From DASVSE01 sp036399715 (lineage in GTDB: Bacteria; Bacteroidota; Rhodothermia; Rhodothermales; Rubricoccaceae): 5,503 nt of DNA. The DNA is taken from positions 1-5,503 of the forward strand of contig DASWMO010000318.1 in NCBI GenBank assembly GCA_036399715.1, given 5' to 3'. The position numbers and the translations under genes are program-made. The stretch's first letter is position 1; each line of letters opens with the position of its first letter. Below, piece after piece: positions 1 through 5,503 of the stretch. The notes under the pieces were generated by a model. That model was not told the origin of the DNA. It did no database searches and saw nothing but the letters and a program-made list of their open reading frames with translations.

Positions 1-795
1 CTCTACCCCGATGCCACCGTCGTCGCGTTCGACGCGATCGAAGCGCCGCCGAATGTGGCGCCCGACGCCGTGCACCACGCGTTCGTCAGGTCGCGTCTCC
101 CCCGCCCCGTCGACGCCGTGTTCGCGGCCGAGGCGTACGGGCCCGCCTTCGCGGCCGCCCTCGGGGCGGCGTACGCCAGGCTGGACCGCTCGGGCGACGC
201 CGTCTCGGGCTCGGCTGTCCGGGCGAACGTGCATGCGCACGCCGATGCACTCGACCCGCGCGTGTATGCCCACTTCGTCGAGCGCGTCGCCTTTCTCGGA
301 GCCGAATCGTCGGGCAAGAGCACGCTCGCGCAGGCGCTCGCCGAGCGCCTCGGGACGGCCTACGCCGAGGAGTACGGCCGGACGCTCTGGGAGGAGCGCG
401 CCGGCGAGGTCCCGCTCGCGGACTACGTGCTCATCTCCGAGCGCCACCGCGCCATCGAGGACGAGGCGATCCTCCGCGCGCGGCGCTTCCTCTTCTGCGA
501 CACCAACGCCGTCACGACGCAGCAGTATGCCTTTTTCTTCCACGGCGCCTGCCCGACGCGCGTGCAGGCGCTCGCCGCCGAGTGCCGGACGCGCTACGCG
601 CACACGGTCGTCTGCGCGCCCGACATCCCGTTCGACCAGGACGGGACCCGCGTCCACCCGCAGGTGCAGCAGTACATGGACGGCGCGATCCGCAACGACC
701 TCACGATCCGCGGCATCCCGTACACGGTCGTCGGCGGGATGCTGGACGAGCGCGTCGCGGCCGTGTGCCGGGCGCTCGGCGTGGAGGCGCCGTGA
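1..795 (+). CDS. nadR: NadR-type bifunctional NMN adenylyltransferase / ribosylnicotinamide kinase (3' part, 5' end outside window)
   Basis: The frame is open from base 1, so the true start lies upstream; 264 residues are visible. Residues 1-80 are the end of a nucleotidyltransferase domain: FAAEAYG (41-47) fits the family's conserved FxSExYG element, and SGSAVR (69-74) fits the ISGTxxR signature of NMN adenylyltransferases. A P-loop kinase domain follows, with Walker A GAESSGKST (100-108), the conserved EYGR (124-127), a Walker-B-like FLFCDTNA (163-170) and DIPFDQDG (208-215). Known NadR proteins have this domain order; they phosphorylate nicotinamide riboside to NMN and adenylate NMN to NAD in the cytoplasm. 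Any N-terminal HTH repressor domain, as in E. coli NadR, would lie outside the window and cannot be judged. SGS replaces the usual SGT, a conservative change. The stop overlaps the GTG of the next gene, suggesting one transcript. The family call is secure. Confidence 0.93.
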   Translation, partial: LYPDATVVAFDAIEAPPNVAPDAVHHAFVRSRLPRPVDAVFAAEAYGPAFAAALGAAYARLDRSGDAVSGSAVRANVHAHADALDPRVYAHFVERVAFLGAESSGKSTLAQALAERLGTAYAEEYGRTLWEERAGEVPLADYVLISERHRAIEDEAILRARRFLFCDTNAVTTQQYAFFFHGACPTRVQALAAECRTRYAHTVVCAPDIPFDQDGTRVHPQVQQYMDGAIRNDLTIRGIPYTVVGGMLDERVAAVCRALGVEAP

Positions 796-1439
796 CGGTC
801 CCGCTAGACACGCTCCTGTACGGGCTCGACCTGGCCGGTGTGGCCGTGTTCGCCGCCTCGGGCGCGCTCGCGGCCGGCCGCAAGCACCTCGACCTCTTCG
901 GCGTCTACGTCCTCGCCGTCGTGACGAGCACCGGCGGCGGGACGCTCCGCGACGTGCTGCTGGACCGGCACCCGGTGTTCTGGATCGCCGACCCGTCCGT
1001 GTTCCACGTCGCGATTGCCGCCGCGACGGCGACGGTCGCGGTCGCACGGTGGGGCACGCCTAACCCGCGCCTGCTCCGCATCGCGGACGCGCTCGGACTG
1101 GGCCTGTTCGCCGTCTCGGGCGCGCAGGCTGCCGAGGCGACGGGCATCTCGCCGGTCATCGTCGTCGTGATGGGCATGATGACGGGCACGTTCGGCGGCG
1201 TCATCCGAGACGTGCTCACGGGCGAGATCCCGCTGATCCTCCGGCCGGGCCGCCTCTACGCGACGGCAGCCGCGCTCGGGCCGGCGGTCTACCTCGGCCT
1301 CAAGGCGCTCGGCATGGCCGGCGCGTGGGCCGCCGCCGCAGGCGCCGCTGCGACGATCGCGGTCCGCTTCGCAGCGATCCTGTTCCGCATCCGCCTTCCC
1401 GTGTTCATCCTCGACGTCGAGCCGGACGACAACATCTGA
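792..1439 (+). CDS. TRIC / UPF0126 family membrane protein (putative cation channel, YicG/YadS-like)
   Basis: This is a 215-residue integral membrane protein with about seven hydrophobic segments (roughly 9-27, 33-50, 68-86, 98-116, 120-137, 156-174 and 176-198). It shows the internal duplication typical of the family. The first repeat has VFAASGA (19-25) and GGGTLRDVL (48-56); the second has LFAVSGA (105-111) and FGGVIRDVL (134-142). Prokaryotic TRIC proteins form trimers that conduct K+ and other cations; the Pfam family was also once named a glycine transporter, so the substrate is uncertain. The start is GTG at 792, overlapping the nadR stop as GTGA. This gives MTVPLDTLLYG and places the first helix correctly; longer upstream starts in the frame would add an Arg/Pro-rich tail that is only the nadR shadow. 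The C-terminus is short and acidic (EPDDNI). The gene is probably translationally coupled to nadR. Confidence 0.9.
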   Translation: MTVPLDTLLYGLDLAGVAVFAASGALAAGRKHLDLFGVYVLAVVTSTGGGTLRDVLLDRHPVFWIADPSVFHVAIAAATATVAVARWGTPNPRLLRIADALGLGLFAVSGAQAAEATGISPVIVVVMGMMTGTFGGVIRDVLTGEIPLILRPGRLYATAAALGPAVYLGLKALGMAGAWAAAAGAAATIAVRFAAILFRIRLPVFILDVEPDDNI

Positions 1440-1452
1440 CGGCACCTCGCGG

Positions 1453-3090
<1,638 letters not shown>

Positions 3091-3095
3091 CGCCG

Positions 3096-3104
3096 TATCC
3101 TTTG
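3096..3104 (+). promoter_or_regulatory. Weak candidate -7-type element upstream of the DUF721 gene
   Basis: TATCCTTTG lies 13 bases before the GTG at 3118. It resembles the Bacteroidota -7 consensus TAnnTTTG but has one extra base between TA and TTTG, and I see no matching -33 element. If it works, the mRNA leader would be only a few bases, which would fit the missing Shine-Dalgarno. The same bases on the other strand form the AAAGGA site of the ligase gene, so the resemblance may be incidental. Confidence 0.12.
3098..3103 (-). promoter_or_regulatory. Ribosome binding site supporting the TTG start of the acyl-CoA ligase
   Basis: On the minus strand AAAGGA lies 7 bases before the TTG at 3090-3088, a good Shine-Dalgarno match and spacing. 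No comparable purine-rich element precedes the alternative GTG at 3039-3037, so this site decides the start. It sits inside the 27-base gap between the two divergent start codons. Confidence 0.5.
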
Positions 3105-3117
3105 CCGCTTCCGCCCC

Positions 3118-3429
3118 GTGCCCGTGTCCTCCACCAACAGTCCGCAGCGCCTCGGCGCCGTCCTCTCGGACCTGTTCCAGCAGGCCGGCCTGCGCGAGCG
3201 CCTCGACGCGGCGCGGGCCGTCGAGGCGTGGCCGAGTCTAGCCGGCCCGGCCATCGCCGCCGTCACGGCCGAGGTGTGGATGCGCGACGGCGTCTTCGTC
3301 GTCCGCCTGCTCTCCGCCCCGTGGCGGCACCAGCTCCAGTTCCAGCGCGAGGCGTGGCGCGAGCGTCTCAACGGCTTCCTCGTCGAGGGCGGCGGGCGGG
3401 CCGTCGTCAAGGAGGTGTCGTTCCGGTGA
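3118..3429 (+). CDS. DUF721 / DciA-like protein
   Basis: This is a small 103-residue soluble protein matching the DUF721 (DciA) pattern. It has an N-terminal helical part (LGAVLSDLFQQAGL, about 12-25), then EAWPSLAGPAIAAVT (36-50) fitting the family's W..vvG..ia..t core. The strand-turn DGVFVVRLLSAPW (57-69) fits dg.L.V.v.s..W, HQLQFQRE (71-78) follows, and the protein ends in VVKEVSFR. DciA proteins in many bacteria interact with the replicative helicase DnaB and help load it. Short stand-alone DUF721 proteins in other phyla are less studied, so a helicase-loading role is inferred from family only. The start is uncertain: GTG at 3118 or GTG at 3124, neither with a clear Shine-Dalgarno. Extending further upstream would run into the ligase gene. 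The stop TGA overlaps the next gene's GTG. Confidence 0.82.
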   Translation: MPVSSTNSPQRLGAVLSDLFQQAGLRERLDAARAVEAWPSLAGPAIAAVTAEVWMRDGVFVVRLLSAPWRHQLQFQREAWRERLNGFLVEGGGRAVVKEVSFR

Positions 3430-3842
3430 CCGTACGCCTCGACCACGTCGGCGTCGTCGTGCCGGACCTCGACGCGGCAGCGGCCTTCTTTACCGACGTG
3501 CTCGGCTTCCGGCCGGTCCGCGAGGCGACGCTCGGCGACCCCGCAGACCGCCTGCCCGAGACGTTCGGTGCCCCGGACGGCGCGACGCTCCGCGTGGCCT
3601 TCTTCGAGACGCAGGGCGGGATGGTGGAGCTGCTCGAATGGACCGCGCCCGGAGCCGCGACCGACGTCCGAGCACCGCAGGACACAGGGACGGCCCACCT
3701 TGCGCTTGCGGTGGACGACGTCGCCGCGACCGCGGCCCGCCTCGGAACCGTACCCGGCGTGACCGTTTTCGAGCCGCACCGCCGCGGCTTCGTGTACGTC
3801 GGGACGCCGTGGGGCCTTCTCCTTCAGCTCGTCCCGGCGTGA
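3426..3842 (+). CDS. VOC superfamily (glyoxalase / bleomycin-resistance fold) protein
   Basis: This 138-residue protein has the two-module layout of the vicinal oxygen chelate fold. Module one is LDHVGVVVPDLDAAAAFF (5-22) with DVLGFRPV (24-31), ending in the strand MVELLEW (66-72). Module two begins TAHLALAVDDVAATAARL (89-106) and ends TPWGLLLQLV (127-136). The expected metal ligands align as His7, Glu68, His91 and Gln134. The fourth is Gln where glyoxalase I and methylmalonyl-CoA epimerase usually have Glu. The first module resembles methylmalonyl-CoA epimerases (DHVGVVV, VELLE), but the second lacks their typical GxGxHHxA run, so I call only the superfamily. The GTG start at 3426 overlaps the DUF721 stop as GTGA, and the stop in turn overlaps the next gene. 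It is therefore the middle gene of a coupled trio. The substrate is unknown. Confidence 0.88.
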   Translation: MTVRLDHVGVVVPDLDAAAAFFTDVLGFRPVREATLGDPADRLPETFGAPDGATLRVAFFETQGGMVELLEWTAPGAATDVRAPQDTGTAHLALAVDDVAATAARLGTVPGVTVFEPHRRGFVYVGTPWGLLLQLVPA

Positions 3843-4180
3843 TCCGCCATTTCCGCCTGCCGCCCGGCCCGCGCGTCGTGTACAACCGGACAGGCGAGTT
3901 CGACCAGGCGACCGGCGTCGCAGTCGAGCCGGACGGCGCGTACCGGTCCGAGAACAACAGCTTCGTCACCAACGGCTTCCGCGAGGGCCGGCTCACGCGG
4001 GCCGAGCGGCGCGAGCTGGCGCGACTCGTCGGCGCCCTCAGCCCGCCGGGGCGCTTCGGCTTCTACGACCGCGCGAGCGGCGTCTCGGAGCTGACCGTCG
4101 ACGAGCGGCTCTGGATGTGGCGCCACTACGCCCCGACGCCCGAGGTCGAGGCGCTCGTGCGCTTTCTCAACGGCCGCTGA
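3839..4180 (+). CDS. Hypothetical protein, 113 residues, unrecognised family
   Basis: I do not recognise this protein. The GTG start at 3839 overlaps the VOC stop (GTGA), giving MIRHFRLPPGPRVVYNRTGE at the N-terminus. It has no signal peptide or membrane segment and looks cytosolic. Visible features are a probable beta section with YNRTGEFD (15-22) and VEPDGAY (29-35), then a polar stretch with SENNSF (37-42). A charged helix follows (LTRAERRELARLVGAL, 53-68), then an aromatic-rich part with DERLWMWRHYAP (88-99), and a C-terminal helix (EVEALVRFLNGR). The order resembles small proteins of the emfourin/protealysin-inhibitor type (strand with a G turn, L-rich helix, W-containing strand, final helix), but this is only a layout impression. 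Codon use matches the neighbours and the coupling to the VOC gene is clear, so it is a real gene. Its last 14 bases overlap the end of the convergent GNAT gene. Confidence 0.75.
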   Translation: MIRHFRLPPGPRVVYNRTGEFDQATGVAVEPDGAYRSENNSFVTNGFREGRLTRAERRELARLVGALSPPGRFGFYDRASGVSELTVDERLWMWRHYAPTPEVEALVRFLNGR

Positions 4181-4703
4181 TCGGCGCCGGGTCGCCCGGC
4201 AGCCGCCGCGCCATCACGACGTCGCGCTGCACGTCCGTCCCGACCGTAAACGTCTTGTCGCCTACCGTCTCGAAGCCCCATCGCTCGTAGAACCGGATCG
4301 CGCGCGGGTTGCGCTCCCACACGCCGAGCCAGACCGCGTCGTGGCCCGTAGCCGCGTCCAGGGACGCCTGCATCAGCGCCGCGCCGACGCCCTGCCCGAG
4401 CACGGACTGATCGGCATAGATCCGCTCGATTTCGGCAACGCGGGTGCCCGGGACAGCGGCGTGCGGCACGTCGGCCACGAGCCGGGCGTAGCCGACCGGC
4501 GCACCCGCCGCGTCGAGGGCGACGAAAAAGGTCGACACTGGGTCCGCGAGTTCGGCCGCGAGGCGCTCGGGCGTGAACGCCTCGGCGATATAGAGCGCGA
4601 GGTCGGCCGGGTCGTTGTCGGCGGCGAAGGCGCCGCGGAACGTGCGCGCGCCGAGGTCGGCGAGGAGGGCCGCGTCGGCGTCCGTCGCGGTGCGGATGGT
4701 CAT
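4167..4703 (-). CDS. GNAT-family N-acetyltransferase, PaiA-like
   Basis: This is a complete 178-residue GNAT protein, predicted to transfer an acetyl group from acetyl-CoA to an amine. The N-terminal TFRGAF (21-26) and DLALYIAEAF (34-43) match the start of PaiA-type enzymes. Motif A is AEIERIYADQSVLGQGVGAA (90-109), with the acetyl-CoA pyrophosphate loop QGVGAA at 104-109. The block VWLGVWERNPRAIRFYERWG (124-143), followed by FETVGDKTFTVG, is strongly reminiscent of Bacillus PaiA, a spermidine/polyamine acetyltransferase that also affects sporulation and protease genes. The polyamine substrate here is inference from that likeness. I chose ATG at 4703 because it overlaps the upstream stop as ATGA; a TTG three codons earlier is less likely. 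It is the second gene of a minus-strand pair with the membrane protein. Its 3' end overlaps the convergent hypothetical gene by 14 bases. Confidence 0.9.
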   Translation of the reverse strand: MTIRTATDADAALLADLGARTFRGAFAADNDPADLALYIAEAFTPERLAAELADPVSTFFVALDAAGAPVGYARLVADVPHAAVPGTRVAEIERIYADQSVLGQGVGAALMQASLDAATGHDAVWLGVWERNPRAIRFYERWGFETVGDKTFTVGTDVQRDVVMARRLPGDPAPISGR

Positions 4704-5080
4704 TGGGGCCAACGGTCAGGCGTGCGGCGGTAGGCGATCCAGAACGCCGCGGCGAGCGCGAGGTCCACGGCGCCGGCTGCGGCGATGAATGCCGGGACGC
4801 GCCCGGCGGCGAACAGGGCGACGGCCGCCACGCCGAACGCCACCTTTTCGAGGACGGCGGGCAGCATCGCCGGCCGGAGGCGGGCCGGGTCGCGGGCGAT
4901 CATCAGAAACAGCACCTGCCACGCGATGGCGACGCCGACGAAGCCGTAGAAGTGCTCCGGATGGGTAAGCGGCAGCCCCGGCAGGCCGGCGCCGAGCGGC
5001 GTCTCGAGCACATATTGAGGCACGAGCACGAGCAGGCCGTAGATCCCGGCCAGCCGAAAGGTGCGACGGGCAAAGGGCAT
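4700..5080 (-). CDS. Small four-helix integral membrane protein, function unknown
   Basis: This 126-residue hydrophobic protein has four probable membrane helices at about 10-26, 45-62, 74-92 and 97-117. Short positively charged stretches lie at the N-terminus (PFARRTFR), between helices 2 and 3 (RDPARLRP) and at the C-terminus (YRRTPDRW). By the positive-inside rule, both termini are therefore cytoplasmic. A distinctive segment, THPEHFYGFVGVAIAWQ (39-55), leads into helix 2. I know of no function for this family. I chose ATG at 5080 because the reading frame upstream of it is Arg/Pro-rich and unlike a membrane protein, and because it begins just before the first helix. No clear Shine-Dalgarno is visible. 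The stop overlaps the GNAT ATG (ATGA), so the two are likely co-expressed; the membrane protein is promoter-proximal. Confidence 0.8.
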   Translation of the reverse strand: MPFARRTFRLAGIYGLLVLVPQYVLETPLGAGLPGLPLTHPEHFYGFVGVAIAWQVLFLMIARDPARLRPAMLPAVLEKVAFGVAAVALFAAGRVPAFIAAAGAVDLALAAAFWIAYRRTPDRWPQ

Positions 5081-5118
5081 GGCGACGGGCCGACGGGTTG
5101 GACGGCCGGCAAGGTAGA

Positions 5119-5150
5119 ACCCCGGCGCGGCGTCGCGCCGTACGCGGGGT
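5119..5150. other. GC-rich nested inverted repeat in the divergent intergenic region
   Basis: CGGCGCG (5123-5129) and CGCGCCG (5134-5140) form a perfect 7-base stem around the loop GCGT. Just outside, ACCC (5119-5122) can pair with GGGT (5147-5150), giving a larger interrupted hairpin. It sits between the divergent membrane-protein and UbiB-like genes, 3 bases before the first possible ATG of the latter. It has no T-run on either side, so a terminator is unlikely. It may be an operator or leader structure, or a by-product of high GC. Confidence 0.25.
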
Positions 5151-5152
5151 CC

Positions 5153-5503
5153 ATGTGCCCGCTGCCGATGCTCACGCAGGTCTCTGCCCCGCCGCCCGCC
5201 CGCCGCTCCGTCGTCCCGCCCGAGCACAGGCATCGCGACGCAGCAGCCCCGATGGCACCTGCGATCCCGACCGCACGGCCCGCACAGCGACGCTTCCGCC
5301 TCGTCCGGGCGTACGGCGCGGCCCTGCGGATCGCCCTCAGCTACCTCGCCTTCCACATCGCGACGCTCGTCCTCGGGCGGGCGTGGGCCGCGCGCCACCG
5401 GGACGCGCTCCACACGCGCAACGGCCGCCGCCTCCGCCGCGCGATCCTCCGCCTGCGCGGCCTGTTCGTCAAGGCCGGCCAGCTCGCGAGCGTCCTCACG
5501 ACG
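5153..5503 (+). CDS. UbiB/ABC1 (AarF) atypical kinase family protein, N-terminal part (3' end outside window)
   Basis: The frame stays open from ATG 5153 to the right edge, 117 residues. The end of the visible part, LRGLFVKAGQLASVLTT (101-117), carries the KxGQ signature (107-110, KAGQ) that opens the UbiB/ABC1 kinase-like domain, the element covering the active site in this family. Before it come RRFRLVRAYGAAL (46-58) and a hydrophobic segment, IALSYLAFHIATLVLG (60-75), then an Arg-rich region. UbiB proteins bind and hydrolyse ATP and support ubiquinone/isoprenoid-lipid metabolism at membranes. ATG at 5168 or 5252 may be the real start: residues 1-45 are Pro/Ala/Arg-rich and carry no family resemblance, and starting at 5252 would remove residues 1-33. 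No Shine-Dalgarno settles it. The rest of the kinase domain lies beyond the window. Confidence 0.78.
   Translation, partial: MCPLPMLTQVSAPPPARRSVVPPEHRHRDAAAPMAPAIPTARPAQRRFRLVRAYGAALRIALSYLAFHIATLVLGRAWAARHRDALHTRNGRRLRRAILRLRGLFVKAGQLASVLTT

Noticed and set aside
11..1063. Plus-strand Arg/Ser/Pro-rich open frame overlapping nadR and the TRIC gene
   Set aside because: Low-complexity composition typical of a frame shadow in GC-rich DNA, while the overlapping frames encode clear NadR and TRIC motifs.
3490..3996. Minus-strand 168-residue Arg-rich open frame over the VOC and hypothetical genes
   Set aside because: Shadow of the plus-strand genes; no motif and unlike the region's other proteins.
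5081..5413. N-terminal extension of the minus-strand membrane protein up to 5413
   Set aside because: The extension is Arg/Pro/Gly-rich with no membrane character and lies antisense to the UbiB-like gene; ATG 5080 starts the hydrophobic protein cleanly.

Overview
This is a compact chromosomal segment from a very GC-rich bacterium. Codons end overwhelmingly in G or C, and many starts are GTG (one is TTG). The gene content is housekeeping and metabolic: NadR, a TRIC/UPF0126 channel, an acyl-CoA ligase, a DUF721/DciA protein, a VOC protein, a PaiA-like acetyltransferase and a UbiB-family kinase. This set, with NadR and a short stand-alone DUF721 protein, would fit a high-GC Rhodothermia/Rubricoccaceae-type member of the Bacteroidota side of the tree. 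That placement is an impression from family resemblance; no marker gene here proves it. No phage, transposon, CRISPR, tRNA or rRNA sequence was seen.

Layout. (A) 1-1439, plus strand: the 3' part of a nadR-type bifunctional NAD-biosynthesis gene, cut by the window's left edge, joined by a GTGA stop/start overlap to a TRIC/UPF0126 membrane protein. (B) 1453-3090, minus strand: a complete 4-coumarate-CoA-ligase-family AMP-forming acyl-CoA synthetase, convergent with (A) across a 13-base gap. (C) 3118-4180, plus strand: a three-gene block divergent from the ligase. It holds DUF721/DciA, a VOC (glyoxalase-fold) protein and an unrecognised 113-residue protein; both junctions are GTGA overlaps, so the three are almost certainly one transcript. 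(D) 4167-5080, minus strand: a four-helix membrane protein followed through an ATGA overlap by a PaiA-like GNAT. The end of the GNAT gene overlaps the end of block C by 14 bases. (E) 5153-5503, plus strand: the start of a UbiB/ABC1 kinase-like gene, cut by the right edge and divergent from (D).

The genes do not add up to one pathway. The best functional associations are those from stop/start coupling: NadR with the TRIC protein, DciA with VOC and the small unknown protein, and the membrane protein with the acetyltransferase. Non-coding DNA is minimal (1440-1452, 3091-3117 and 5081-5152). The two divergent gaps hold the only candidate regulatory signals. I see no convincing new biological system. 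The points most worth following are the nadR/TRIC pairing, the very tight ligase/dciA divergent junction with its start-site ambiguity, and the uncharacterised protein at 3839-4180.
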